64,000 nucleotides of DNA from Corynebacterium argentoratense DSM 44202 (GCF_000590555.1 NC_022198.1:186001-250000); one strand, 5' to 3'. Counted from the first letter of the stretch, positions 18,339 to 26,993 are shown. The notes: generated by a model not told the origin, from the sequence alone. Made by a program: numbers and translations.

Positions 18339-19007
18339 ATGCAAGTGTTCTTTTCTTGGCTCACGTCTCAAAGTGGTGTGTCGTTGTTGGTTGCCCTCGT
18401 TGCCCTTGTCGGTGTCCTTGTCACGACGTGGTGGAACAACAAAGCGGCCGACCAACGGCGCAAGGACGACCAAGCGGCCGAGAACGCTAGGCGTAAGGCC
18501 GACGACGACCGACGTGAACGGGAACGGTTGGAACAACTGCAACGTGAAGATTGGGCACGGCAACGCAAGGCGGTGGCCGAGTGCATCGGCGCGATTTTCA
18601 CCGCGGCGCAAGGCGTGCGCGACGCGATTATTCAGCTGCAACGGGATAAACCAATGGTGCCCTTGGACAAGGTGTTAGTCGAAAAGGCAATGGCCCTTGG
18701 CCGGTTCTATCGTGAGGCCGCGGCGCACCTTAACCAATGTGACCTTGAGGTTACCCAACCGCACGTTAGGGAACAGATAGCCAAGGTGTGGGCCTGTATC
18801 GAACACGACCAAAAGGAACTAGACGGCAACGGTGAAGTTCGCTCAAGCGATATATGGCTTGCTACGGCCAAGGACTTGCAACCACTTAGCGAACAGACAC
18901 TAAAGGGATTGAGGGAGCTAACAATTGTGGCGCGGTTGTCGTTGCTTGAGTATCCCGAGCACATGGCCAAGCAACCCGTCGTACCCCTTGACGACAACGG
19001 CAACTAG
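18339..19007 (+). CDS. Membrane-anchored coiled-coil protein of accessory type
   Basis: 222 residues. One N-terminal membrane span (~13-32, VSLLVALVALVGVLVTTWW) is followed by a strongly charged coiled coil (~35-75, rich in Arg, Asp, Glu and Lys) and a helical domain to the end. ATG at 18339 chosen; an earlier in-frame ATG at 18285 would add a Gly/Arg-rich stretch without a ribosome binding site. Similar small membrane proteins occur in phage and plasmid regions, but I do not recognise the family. It ends 5 nt before a strong hairpin terminator and faces the broken minus-strand genes on the other side. Confidence 0.6.
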   Translation: MQVFFSWLTSQSGVSLLVALVALVGVLVTTWWNNKAADQRRKDDQAAENARRKADDDRRERERLEQLQREDWARQRKAVAECIGAIFTAAQGVRDAIIQLQRDKPMVPLDKVLVEKAMALGRFYREAAAHLNQCDLEVTQPHVREQIAKVWACIEHDQKELDGNGEVRSSDIWLATAKDLQPLSEQTLKGLRELTIVARLSLLEYPEHMAKQPVVPLDDNGN

Positions 19008-19012
19008 ACAAA

Positions 19013-19057
19013 CACCACCGCCCCGACGCTCACACCTTGAGCGTCGGGGCGGTGGTG
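19013..19057. terminator. Strong bidirectional hairpin terminator
   Basis: A perfect 20-bp stem (19013-19032 with 19038-19057) closes on a 5-nt loop. It is flanked by short A and T runs, so it could terminate the coiled-coil gene on the + strand and the decayed genes on the - strand. Confidence 0.8.
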
Positions 19058-19095
19058 GTTTCCCAAGTGGCTAGGGGTCTAGCTAGTGGCCAACT

Positions 19096-19248
19096 CTAGT
19101 AGTCAAAATCGGCCAAGCCGGGTGTGTCGTTGTCGCGGCGGCCACGGTTATCGACGGTGACCACACCGCCGCCGTGGTGCCGGGCGGCCATGCGTGCCCC
19201 GATAGCGTCAAGGGTGTCGTGTGAGTCCACTGCTGTTACCGGGCGCAC
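19096..19248 (-). CDS. Small hypothetical protein, possible phage or plasmid relic
   Basis: A 50-residue open frame from a GTG, ending GLADFDY. It begins just before the end of the broken CDS at 19254-19709, in a different frame, as adjacent genes of one unit often do. It contains an Ala/Arg/His-rich middle and a Gly-rich turn (HHGGGVVTVDNRG). No known domain is visible and there is no strong ribosome binding site. It could be a remnant of a longer gene. Confidence 0.35.
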   Translation of the reverse strand: MRPVTAVDSHDTLDAIGARMAARHHGGGVVTVDNRGRRDNDTPGLADFDY

Positions 19249-19253
19249 CTCGT

Positions 19254-19709
19254 CTAAGCGCCACCGCCGCCACTGTTGCCTTCGATGTTGCTGTTCTGCT
19301 GTTTTTCTTCTTCCAGGGCCTTCTTAACGCCATCGTCGGAGGGCTATGGCGCCGCTTCGAACAGTTGCTTGCCGAGGGAGCACCATTGGTTGGCGTCTGC
19401 CTATTCCACGTTGAAGGTTTCGATGATGAAGTTCACGAGCCGTTTGCCGTGCTTGCAGTGCGCTTTTTGCTTGCTGAGGAGGTGGGCGATGATGCCACCG
19501 AAGGATGCTTGGCGGTGGAATAGTTCCATGATTTGTTGGACGTCGGATACCTCGATGGTGTCGATGAGTGCGTGAAGCTTATGCGTGAAGTGTTGCTTGT
19601 GGAATCAGCGCAACCACTGTGCCCCCTGGCGAAAACCTAGTGTCAAAAAACTTACCGATTGGGTTGGCTGTTTGTGTTCGATTTTAGTGGTGCGTGTTCG
19701 ATTTGACAA
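19254..19709 (-). pseudogene. CDS interrupted by three in-frame stop codons
   Basis: Reading the minus strand gives ~150 coherent codons broken by TGA at 19605-19607, TAG at 19401-19403 and TAG at 19344-19346, ending at TAG 19254-19256. Between the stops the protein is natural-looking: HALIDTIEVSDVQQIMELF, then FGGIIAHLLSKQKAH, then KKALEEEKQQNSNIEGN and a Gly-rich end. Each stop is one transition from Trp or Gln, so point mutation explains them without any frameshift. The first codons cannot be fixed; a TTG at 19709 is possible. Family unknown; phage or plasmid origin is a guess. Confidence 0.55.
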
Positions 19710-19799
19710 GGGTTATTGAAGAAATTTTGCTAGATTTTTCACTGTTTAGTGCCGATCTTTAGGCTTTCGGTGGGTGCCGACCCCTTAAATGTTCGATTT
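19675..19799 (+). repeat. Three copies of the 10-mer TGTTCGATTT
   Basis: Exact copies start at 19675, 19695 and 19790, so the first two are 20 bp apart (two helical turns). They lie at the 5' end of the broken minus-strand CDS and upstream of the small ORF at 19825 and the ECF operon. This spacing would suit an operator, but no regulator is identified. Confidence 0.5.
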
Positions 19800-19824
19800 A
19801 TACAATTGAACACTCCGTATTTGT

Positions 19825-19932
19825 ATGGAAAATCCTATCGATCTTTTTGAAGAGAATCTAACCTTCGGGGTGCTGGAGGCTCCGGTGGGTTGTTGCGAGC
19901 GAGGGGGCATTACAGAAAGGGGAGCCTTTTAA
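19825..19932 (+). CDS. 35-residue small ORF upstream of the ECF operon
   Basis: An ATG opens 35 codons: an acidic N-terminal part (MENPIDLFEENLTFGVLEAP) and a Cys-Cys, Gly-containing C-terminal part (VGCCERGGITERGAF). TACAAT at 19801-19806 could act as a -10 box, but there is no obvious ribosome binding site. The split into an acidic leader and a Cys-containing tail is reminiscent of peptide precursors, yet no modifying enzyme lies nearby. It may be a chance ORF or a leader peptide. Confidence 0.3.
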   Translation: MENPIDLFEENLTFGVLEAPVGCCERGGITERGAF

Positions 19933-19941
19933 TAGTTGCTA

Positions 19942-19970
19942 TTGACGCGCATAGTTTTTCTGACTAGGAT
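19942..19970 (+). promoter_or_regulatory. Sigma-70-type promoter of the ECF/SIP unit
   Basis: TTGACG (19942-19947), a 17-bp spacer and TAGGAT (19965-19970). The predicted start site near 19977 leaves a ~28-nt leader before the ATG at 20005. I see no convincing DtxR-type operator over it. Confidence 0.65.
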
Positions 19971-20004
19971 CACCTCAAAACATCAAACTAAAGAATGATT
20001 ACTT

Positions 20005-20589
20005 ATGGGTAAAAAGAAGAAAATTACGACGAGGTCTCTGATGACTTGCGTAGTGTTGGGTGCTGCATCAGCAGTCTTTGTTTGGCTAGCTATCGCCCTC
20101 AACACACTGCTGGTCGGCTCGGCACCGTGGTTGGCATACCCAGCTCCTACACCGATGTTCTGGGGCACGATTGCCGCGGTGTTGCTGATTCGTCGCGACG
20201 GTATGGCAACGCTCACGGGGTTTATCGCCGCATTGATTGGTTTCGGTGCTACGGCGTTGGCCGCTGGTTTGTTCGTGGAACTGACTTTCTTCTTGGGTCG
20301 GCGACTGCTGATTGTGAAAGACCGCGCAATCTTTAATTCTTCAACCTTGACTTGGGCCATGTGCGCCGGTGGTTCAGCTGGTTTATGTATTGGGCTTACG
20401 ATCCTCATGATGAGCGCGGCCCGCGATGCTCTTCCTTTTCACCTTATTGTCTTAGGCATCGTCGTTAAGATCGTCCTGGGGGTGCTGTACGGCGCGATTA
20501 GTCACTTCATTGCCAGGAAGATTTTCGAAGCCGGCGTGAACCCTCAAGGTCTGCGCGTCAGTGCTCTGTTAGACCCCGCACGGGGTTAG
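20005..20589 (+). CDS. ECF transporter S component (substrate-binding membrane subunit)
   Basis: 194 residues with a lysine-rich start (MGKKKK) and about six membrane spans, size and topology of an ECF S component. Each S protein binds one small substrate and docks on a shared EcfT-ATPase module. Here that module is encoded 7 nt downstream as one polypeptide, so the pair looks dedicated. The substrate cannot be read from the sequence; the nearby siderophore-interacting protein suggests iron, haem or a siderophore (inference). An Ala-rich helix at ~60-95 and a basic segment LGRRLLIVKDRA stand out. Confidence 0.75.
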   Translation: MGKKKKITTRSLMTCVVLGAASAVFVWLAIALNTLLVGSAPWLAYPAPTPMFWGTIAAVLLIRRDGMATLTGFIAALIGFGATALAAGLFVELTFFLGRRLLIVKDRAIFNSSTLTWAMCAGGSAGLCIGLTILMMSAARDALPFHLIVLGIVVKIVLGVLYGAISHFIARKIFEAGVNPQGLRVSALLDPARG

Positions 20590-20596
20590 GGCGCTG

Positions 20597-22843
20597 ATGG
20601 AGCAGGCAGTGCTGTCCGTTAAAGACCTCAGCGTTGGCTACCGCGAGGGTGATCCAGTTGTGCAGAGCATGAACCTTGAGCTGGCCCCCGGTTCTTACAC
20701 TGTGCTTTCGGGAGCATCAGGTTGCGGAAAAACCACGCTTCTTTATGCCCTGTGTGGACTTTTAACCTCTAGCTTTGAGGGTTGGCAACAAGGGGACATA
20801 TTCGTTGATGGTATTGATCCGCAGCAGTCTGCAGAGGGGGAGCTCGCGTGTCACATCGCGTGCGTGTGGCAGCAACCTGACGCTCAAATGTGTGCCCGAA
20901 CTTTGTTCCATGAGCCGGGTTTACCTCGTGATTATCAGTGCAAAGAGATGTCGCAGACTGATGCTCTTACGGAGGAGTTGCTCGAATGGGTGGGCCTGTC
21001 GCACCTGAATTCGGGCAGTGATCCTTTGCAACTTTCCGGTGGGGAGCAGCAGCGGCTCGCGTTGGCCGCGGCCTTAGCGCAGGGGGCCAAGGTGCTTGTT
21101 TTGGATGAGCCGGCCGCAGCGTTGGACCAGCAGGCTCTGGAGCAATTTTTGCAGGCCTTGAGTCGTATACGCGACCGTACGGGGGTGACGGTTTTGGCCG
21201 TTGATCATCGTCCAGAAAAGCATCGCGGCCTTGCTGAGAGGTTTATCCTCTTGGATCAAGAAGGCACGATTGTTTATGACGGTGATTACGAAGAGGTCCT
21301 AGATGCCGGTGGTGATCTTCTTCGTCGGCATGACGTCCGTGCTTCCTCTGGGGGCTCAATCTCGGGTGTGATTAATAACGTCGCGGATAGTTCGGCGTCG
21401 CCGGTGGTGGCGGCGGCCATTGCTGATGGCTCTGAAGTGGTCAACGCGAAGGGGGTTTTCTACCAGTCGAGCGATGGGGAGATGCTTCTTGCTCCGACTG
21501 ACCTTTGTGTGAGGCGGGGTGATGTTGTTGCTTTGATTGGACGTAACGGCAGCGGTAAGAGCACTTTGCTTCGATGTCTTGTTGGAATGCTTACCTGTGG
21601 GGGTGTGATCGTGCCTGGCAAGAAGGATCGAGTTGAGTCAGGAATCGGGTGGGTGGCGCAACGTTCATCATCGGTTCAGCTTTATGGCAGCGTTGAAGCT
21701 ACGTTAGTCGCAGCGATATCGCGTGGGCGTTCTGAGAGTACCGCGGAGTTGAGTGAGCAAGAGCGCAACGCAGTACTCGAGATAGCCAAAGAATTCCGAC
21801 TGCAGGATTTGCTCCATCGTCATCCGATGCGTTTGTCCGGCGGCCAGCGACAGCGTCTGAATATTGGGGCTGCACTCTTGTCTCAGCCGGTGCTATTGCT
21901 GCTTGATGAGCCAACGAGCGCGCAGGATGCATCGGGCATCGCAAGCGTTGTGCGTGCGTTGCATGAAGGCAGGGGCTCAAGGGGGACTATCGTCGTCAGC
22001 CACGACCGTGAGTTTTTGCACCAGCTTCATCCCACCCAAACCATCGAACTGAAGCTGCAGGAGGGCAGTGGTTTGAGTGAATCGCAAGCAAAAAAATCTT
22101 CGGGCAGAGAAAAAGATTGCCTACCTCTTGTGCATTCACTGGTGCTGTTGCTTGTAGCTATTGCAGTGTGGATTGCAGCTGCTCGGCGAACTAGCCTACA
22201 GGAGCTTGCGCTGCTCGCTGTAGTTCTTTTTGTGTTTGGGCTGCTGGGATCAATACGGCGGCAGGGGATCGCTAAGTTCCTGCTGCGTTGTGTGCTCATA
22301 GCTGCTTTTTGCATCTTGAGCTGGGTGGGCTTCTTGCCTTGGGTGAGTGATGTACAAGCTCAACCGTGGCTGAATCAGCAAAGAATGGTTGGGGCGTTGT
22401 TGCCGGCGGTGCAGCTGTCAACGTTGGTTCTAGCGAGCGTAGCGGTACTACCGCTGGTTAGGGGACCGGAGTTGGTGGACACATTGATTGGAATGTTGAA
22501 GGTTCCTTATCGCTTTGTGGACATTGCACTGTTCGGTAATCGTTTCATGGCGCGCATTAGACGAGATATGAGTTTTGTGCAGCATCAATATCGATTAACT
22601 ACCCGGAATGCAAAGCGAAGAATAGGTCTGTTGAGGCTTGTTCCTGTGGTAACCGTAGCGTCATTGCGGGACAGTGAGCAGCTTGCAGATGCGCTTGATA
22701 GCAGGGGATTCGGGGCTAGTTCGACAAGAACTCTGCGGCATTACCGTCCGCTCACAGCGTTGGATATTGCGGCTGGATTGGGATTCTTCGCCTTTCTACT
22801 GTTCCTCCCATCTATTGCGGAGTTTTTCTGGAGGCTGTTGTGA
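20597..22843 (+). CDS. ECF transporter: ATPase-ATPase-EcfT three-part fusion
   Basis: 748 residues. ATPase 1 has Walker A GASGCGKT (39-46), signature LSGGE (146-150) and Walker B VLVLDE (166-171). ATPase 2 has Walker A GRNGSGKS (315-322), signature LSGGQ (413-417) and Walker B VLLLLDE (432-438). Residues ~505-748 are an EcfT-type membrane part with ~5 spans and an Arg-Gly coupling motif (DALDSRGFG). Normally EcfA, EcfA' and EcfT are separate; here all three are on one chain. ATG at 20597, 7 nt after the S component. Codon use is less biased than in the neighbouring men or rib genes, suggesting an accessory origin. Confidence 0.85.
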   Translation: MEQAVLSVKDLSVGYREGDPVVQSMNLELAPGSYTVLSGASGCGKTTLLYALCGLLTSSFEGWQQGDIFVDGIDPQQSAEGELACHIACVWQQPDAQMCARTLFHEPGLPRDYQCKEMSQTDALTEELLEWVGLSHLNSGSDPLQLSGGEQQRLALAAALAQGAKVLVLDEPAAALDQQALEQFLQALSRIRDRTGVTVLAVDHRPEKHRGLAERFILLDQEGTIVYDGDYEEVLDAGGDLLRRHDVRASSGGSISGVINNVADSSASPVVAAAIADGSEVVNAKGVFYQSSDGEMLLAPTDLCVRRGDVVALIGRNGSGKSTLLRCLVGMLTCGGVIVPGKKDRVESGIGWVAQRSSSVQLYGSVEATLVAAISRGRSESTAELSEQERNAVLEIAKEFRLQDLLHRHPMRLSGGQRQRLNIGAALLSQPVLLLLDEPTSAQDASGIASVVRALHEGRGSRGTIVVSHDREFLHQLHPTQTIELKLQEGSGLSESQAKKSSGREKDCLPLVHSLVLLLVAIAVWIAAARRTSLQELALLAVVLFVFGLLGSIRRQGIAKFLLRCVLIAAFCILSWVGFLPWVSDVQAQPWLNQQRMVGALLPAVQLSTLVLASVAVLPLVRGPELVDTLIGMLKVPYRFVDIALFGNRFMARIRRDMSFVQHQYRLTTRNAKRRIGLLRLVPVVTVASLRDSEQLADALDSRGFGASSTRTLRHYRPLTALDIAAGLGFFAFLLFLPSIAEFFWRLL

Positions 22844-22985
22844 TGGGCATTGTGCAAGCCGTGATGACGGGGCAGGGTCCTGGATTGTTCCGGAGTAGAC
22901 AGCGATCAGCGTTCGTTTGCTGATTACTGACAACTGCTGAATTGAACTATTAAACGCGACCTAATAATTTCCTAAGGAGATAAAC

Positions 22986-23987
22986 ATGATGAGTGACCGA
23001 ACCGTGCCAAGTGCACCGATCGGAAATCAGGCCGTCCAGAAGAAAGAACCCCTGTCGTCTGGAGCTCCCGAAAACGTTATGCCTGTGCAGAAGCAGGACA
23101 TAGCCGAGCTGATTTCGTTGATTCGAGGAGAATCTGCTGATGATCACAGTGAACTGTCAGCACCGGATGCGCCAGGCCGCTATTACGGGAATCACAAATT
23201 CTTAGCGATCAAGGTGGAGCGAATTGAACAGCGAACTCCTGCTCTTACGCGGATTTGGTTCCGCCCAGAGCCCAGCAGTTTTGACGGTCAATGGCATACT
23301 CCGAACATTGCGATGCGCCTGGAAATACCAGTCACCCCTGAAGAATATGTCGGTGTTGAAGGGGCCCCGCCCACGGCGTCGCGTGCGTACACGGTTGCGG
23401 AGTACGACAACACCAGTGGGACGATCGCCATTGATTTTGTTGTCCACGGGACAACTTCACCGGTAATGCAGTGGATGCAATCCGTGGAGTCCGGTGACGT
23501 TATCTACAGTTGGGAACCCGGACAGCATCGTGTTCCACAAAACGCCGGTCGGGTGTTGTTTGCGGCTGACTCCACTGCGCTGCCTGCCGCGCTGTCGATC
23601 ATCCGCGATCGCAGCACGTTTGAGTCAGCTGTCTTGTTTGCAGCCGCTTCTGATGAGGAGCTCGCTCTGGCAAAGGATTTGCTGGCGGATATTGAGGTGC
23701 ATGTTGTGGGGGTAGAACCCGGTGAACTCGCCGCAGCGGTCACGTGTTTTAGTGGTGAGTGCGATTGGCTGTGGGCTTGCGGGGAAAGTGGGGAGATGCG
23801 GCCAATTCGTAAATTCGGGCGAGAAACCCTGGGCTTAGACAGGGCCCGCGTGCAGGTGTTTGGTTATTGGAAGCGCAATCAGAGCCACACGCTTTCAGAC
23901 TTGAGTCGTTTGCAACGTGTGCGTCAAGCGATGATCAACGGTGAGGATTTGGAGGCGGTCGAAGCGCAGCTGGAAGAAGAGTTGTGA
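22986..23987 (+). CDS. Siderophore-interacting flavoprotein (SIP/ViuB family)
   Basis: 333 residues. An N-terminal ~65-residue polar extension precedes the FAD-binding barrel (residues ~70-180) with SRAYTVAEY and IDFVVHG, followed by an NAD(P)H-binding-like domain with LFAADSTALPAAL and the C-terminal GYWKRNQSH. SIPs reduce ferric siderophores in the cytoplasm to release iron. The second Arg of the usual RxYTxR flavin motif is replaced by Ala. AAGGAGA at 22974-22980 sits 5 nt before the ATG; a second ATG follows at once. It lies 142 nt after the ECF fusion and ends at a hairpin terminator. Confidence 0.88.
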   Translation: MMSDRTVPSAPIGNQAVQKKEPLSSGAPENVMPVQKQDIAELISLIRGESADDHSELSAPDAPGRYYGNHKFLAIKVERIEQRTPALTRIWFRPEPSSFDGQWHTPNIAMRLEIPVTPEEYVGVEGAPPTASRAYTVAEYDNTSGTIAIDFVVHGTTSPVMQWMQSVESGDVIYSWEPGQHRVPQNAGRVLFAADSTALPAALSIIRDRSTFESAVLFAAASDEELALAKDLLADIEVHVVGVEPGELAAAVTCFSGECDWLWACGESGEMRPIRKFGRETLGLDRARVQVFGYWKRNQSHTLSDLSRLQRVRQAMINGEDLEAVEAQLEEEL

Positions 23988-23991
23988 AAAA

Positions 23992-24027
23992 GCGCCTAGC
24001 CGGGCTGTTTGAGCTCAGGCTAGGCGC
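23992..24027. terminator. Hairpin terminator between the SIP gene and the pit operon
   Basis: A 10-bp perfect stem, GCGCCTAGCC (23992-24001) with its complement at 24018-24027. It sits just after the SIP stop and can serve the convergent small membrane gene too. There is no long T run, so strength is uncertain. Confidence 0.6.
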
Positions 24028-24059
24028 GGGGGTGCTCTAGGCGCGGGTCGGAAGGTGCG

Positions 24060-24353
24060 TTAGGCTTCGGTGCCGAACACATCCAAGCCGGTGTATTGGA
24101 AAATCGTCGCCTTAGTAATCCATAGGATTCCCGCGATGATTGCTGCGATGATGATCGCAAAGCACAGGTAGGCCGCAGCTTTCGCGATGGGGGAGGCGTC
24201 GGCGCCGTGCATGATAGTGCCGTCTTCGCTGACCTGCCCGGGGCCGGCGGCCAGGCGAATTCCAAGCGCAAAAAGTGCGGGTAGGCCTGCGCCCAGGACT
24301 AGCCCAGCGAGAAGAACTTCACCTAGGTCTGCGATCATGGTGCCAAAGCTCAT
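24060..24353 (-). CDS. Small membrane protein downstream of the phosphate transporter
   Basis: 97 residues with two hydrophobic segments (~8-35 and ~58-82) joined by a polar loop (GPGQVSEDGTIMHGADAS). It begins immediately after the pitA stop codon (no gap), so it is cotranscribed and probably translationally coupled. The tight pairing with a PiT transporter suggests an accessory subunit, but no family is recognised. Confidence 0.75.
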   Translation of the reverse strand: MSFGTMIADLGEVLLAGLVLGAGLPALFALGIRLAAGPGQVSEDGTIMHGADASPIAKAAAYLCFAIIIAAIIAGILWITKATIFQYTGLDVFGTEA

Positions 24354-25784
24354 TTATCGGCCCTCTTTCCTCTGCTGGTCTGCCATGGGTGTTGACGTCG
24401 CGGGGGTTGCGGCGGCTGCGTCATCACGGGGATCGTAGGCGGCTTGGGTGCTGTCGGCGTCGCTGGCACCAGTCATCGGGTTGTCGATGACCTCGACTAT
24501 TGCCAGGGGGTCTTCTGCCGGGTCGAAAGCAGCGGCAGCGGCGTCGGCTGCATTGTCGGGGGTTGGTGCTGCGGCAGGTTGTGCGGCAGTGTGGGCGCCT
24601 GCGCGCGCAGCGGTCGCGGCGTCATCACTGTTTTCGTCCCATTCGTCATTGACGTTGGAGCTATTAACGGGGGCCTTCAGGGAGTGGCTGAAAATGTAGC
24701 CGGCGAGGGCGACGAGCACGGCGAATGCTGCGATGACACCCCAGAGGTCACCCATGCCCAGGCCGATCAAGTGAGCGAGCCACCAGGTTGCAGCGCCGAC
24801 GGCAGCTGCGGCGGGAAGGGTGATGAGCCACGCTAGGGCCATGCGGCCGGCGACCCCCCAGCGGACTTCGGCACCCTTGCGGCCGAGGCCGGTGCCCATG
24901 ATGGAGCCGGTGGCGACGTGTGTGGTGGACAGCGCCATTCCGAAATGGGAGGAGGTAAGGATGATGGCTGCGGAGGAGGTTTCGGCGGCCATGCCTTGGG
25001 GGGAGTCGATCTCGACGAGTCCTTTGCCCAGGGTGCGGATGACGCGCCAGCCACCCATGTAGGTGCCGAGGGCGATGCAGATTGCGCAGGCGGCCTTCAC
25101 CCAGAAGGGGATCGGGTCGTCCTGGTGGAGGTTGCCGGTGGCGACAAGGGCGAGGAAGATAACGCCCATTGTTTTCTGCGCGTCGTTGGTGCCGTGCGCC
25201 AGCGAGACCAGGGATGCGGAACCGATTTGTCCGAAGCGGAAGTAGTTGTTTTTCTGGCCTTCTGGAACTGAGTTGGTGAGCCTGTAGACCAGCCAGGTGC
25301 CGACCATGGCGACGATACCGGCAACGACGGGTGCTGCGAGTGCGGGGATGATGACCTTGGCGGCGACGCCGTGCCAGACGACGCCTCCCATGCCGAGGGA
25401 GGCGAGCGCTGCGCCGATCATGCCACCGAACAAGGCATGCGACGAGGACGAAGGGATGCCGAACAGCCAGGTGAGGAGGTTCCACACGATGCCGCCGATG
25501 AGGCCTGCGAAGACTACGAGGAGTAGTTGGTGGGCCTGGTCGGGATTCATGAGGTCGAATTTGTCGAGGTCGACGACGCCTTTGGCGACGGTGGTGGCGA
25601 CTTCGACGGATAGGAATGCGCCCACGAGGTTGAGCGAGGCAGAGATGCCCACCGCCACTTTGGGTTTGAGTGCGCCTGTGGCGATGGATGTTGCCATCGC
25701 GTTGCCTGTGTCGTGGAAGCCATTGGTGTAGTCAAAGGCTAGCGCTGTGGCCACCACGATAAGGAGGATGATCAGTTCGGTCAC
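24354..25784 (-). CDS. pitA: Inorganic phosphate transporter, PiT family
   Basis: 476 residues, ~10 spans. The two PiT signature repeats are intact: FDYTNGFHDTGNAMATSI at the N-terminus and SLAHGTNDAQKTMGVIF in the middle. PiT proteins import metal-phosphate with protons. The start is a GTG at 25784. The C-terminal ~100 residues form a long Ala/Asp-rich hydrophilic tail (low complexity), longer than in typical bacterial PiT. Third positions on the coding strand are C-rich, so the + strand is G-rich here. Confidence 0.93.
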   Translation of the reverse strand: MTELIILLIVVATALAFDYTNGFHDTGNAMATSIATGALKPKVAVGISASLNLVGAFLSVEVATTVAKGVVDLDKFDLMNPDQAHQLLLVVFAGLIGGIVWNLLTWLFGIPSSSSHALFGGMIGAALASLGMGGVVWHGVAAKVIIPALAAPVVAGIVAMVGTWLVYRLTNSVPEGQKNNYFRFGQIGSASLVSLAHGTNDAQKTMGVIFLALVATGNLHQDDPIPFWVKAACAICIALGTYMGGWRVIRTLGKGLVEIDSPQGMAAETSSAAIILTSSHFGMALSTTHVATGSIMGTGLGRKGAEVRWGVAGRMALAWLITLPAAAAVGAATWWLAHLIGLGMGDLWGVIAAFAVLVALAGYIFSHSLKAPVNSSNVNDEWDENSDDAATAARAGAHTAAQPAAAPTPDNAADAAAAAFDPAEDPLAIVEVIDNPMTGASDADSTQAAYDPRDDAAAATPATSTPMADQQRKEGR

Positions 25785-25852
25785 GGTTGTAGTATGCCCG
25801 AGTGTGGGGGGTGGTGAAAACCAGGATTCGGTACCGGGGCGAGCCTAAAACG

Positions 25853-25872
25853 GGTCTAAACCGACCCTTTTT
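25853..25872. terminator. Short hairpin in the pitA-menB gap
   Basis: GGGTC and GACCC flank a short loop, with T runs on both sides, so it could end minus-strand menB transcription before pitA. The rest of 25785-26075 (291 nt) holds no convincing gene. Confidence 0.45.
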
Positions 25873-26075
25873 ACCCCCAATGTTGGGTGTGATGCTGCAT
25901 TGGGAGGTGGCCGATCATGGGTGACCCCCACGGATTTTCAAGGATGGCCCGGGGTCGCGGGGGTGGCGTAGGAGTATTAACCCTGATGTTCGGACATGCG
26001 GCAGGAAACCTCTTCACCCGAGCGGCACCAACAAAGTGTGACGTATTGCACCCGCTTGGCCTTCTGCAGGTAGCG

Positions 26076-26993
26076 CTAGTAGTAGTACGGGAATTCCGAC
26101 CAGTCAGGGTCGCGCTTCTCCAGGAAGGAATCGCGACCTTCGACGGCTTCGTCGGTCATGTAGGCAAGGCGGGTGGCCTCGCCGGCGAACACCTGCTGTC
26201 CCATCAAGCCATCATCGGTGAGGTTGAAGGCGAACTTCAGCATGCGCTGCGCTGTGGGGGACTTGCCGAGGATCTCCTTGGCAGCCTGGATCGCCTCGTT
26301 TTCCAGATCGGCATGATCGGCCACAATATTGACCGCACCCATGCGCTGCATGGTCTCCGCATCATAGGTGCGCCCCAGGAAGAAGATCTCGCGGGCAAAT
26401 TTCTGACCCACCATCTTTGCCAGGTATGCGGAACCATAGCCGGCGTCGAAACTTCCGACATCCGCATCAGTCTGCTTAAAGCGCGCGTGCTCGCGGGATG
26501 CGATCGTCATGTCGCACACCACGTGCAGGGAGTGCCCGCCGCCGGCAGCCCAACCACCAACTACGGCGATGACCACCTTCGGCATGGTGCGGATCAGACG
26601 CTGTACCTCAAGGATGTGCAGGCGGCCGCCTTCGGCCTTCTCGCGCGCGACGTCAACAGTGTCGGCAGTGTCGCCGTCGGCGTAGCGGTAGCCGCTGCGG
26701 CCTCGGATGCGTTGGTCGCCGCCGGAGCAGAAGGCCCAGCCGCCGTCCTTCGGTGAGGGGCCGTTGCCGGTCAGCAAAACGCAGCCGACGTCGGGTGTGC
26801 GGCGTGCGTGGTCGAGGGTGCGGTAGAGCTCGTCGACGGTGTGGGGGCGGAAGGCGTTGCGCACTTCGGGGCGGTCGAAGGCGATGCGGACGATGCCGGC
26901 GTCTGTGTACCGGTGGTAGGTGATGTCGGTGAGGTCGTCGAAGCCGTCGACTGTGGTCCATTGGGTGGGGTCGAAGGGGTTGCTGCTGCTCAT
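26076..26993 (-). CDS. menB: 1,4-dihydroxy-2-naphthoyl-CoA synthase
   Basis: 305 residues, crotonase family. It cyclises o-succinylbenzoyl-CoA to the naphthoyl-CoA, the step after MenE. The oxyanion-hole segment FCSGGDQRIRG, the conserved AVVGGWAAGGGHSLH and the C-terminal KRDPDWSEFPYYY are typical of MenB. ATG at 26993. Divergent from menC, with 72 nt between the starts, so the two may share a control region. Confidence 0.96.
   Translation of the reverse strand: MSSSNPFDPTQWTTVDGFDDLTDITYHRYTDAGIVRIAFDRPEVRNAFRPHTVDELYRTLDHARRTPDVGCVLLTGNGPSPKDGGWAFCSGGDQRIRGRSGYRYADGDTADTVDVAREKAEGGRLHILEVQRLIRTMPKVVIAVVGGWAAGGGHSLHVVCDMTIASREHARFKQTDADVGSFDAGYGSAYLAKMVGQKFAREIFFLGRTYDAETMQRMGAVNIVADHADLENEAIQAAKEILGKSPTAQRMLKFAFNLTDDGLMGQQVFAGEATRLAYMTDEAVEGRDSFLEKRDPDWSEFPYYY

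Noticed and set aside
19942..19990. A DtxR operator over the ECF promoter
   Set aside because: The AGG and CCT half sites are only 4 bp apart rather than 9, and only 10 of 19 positions match.
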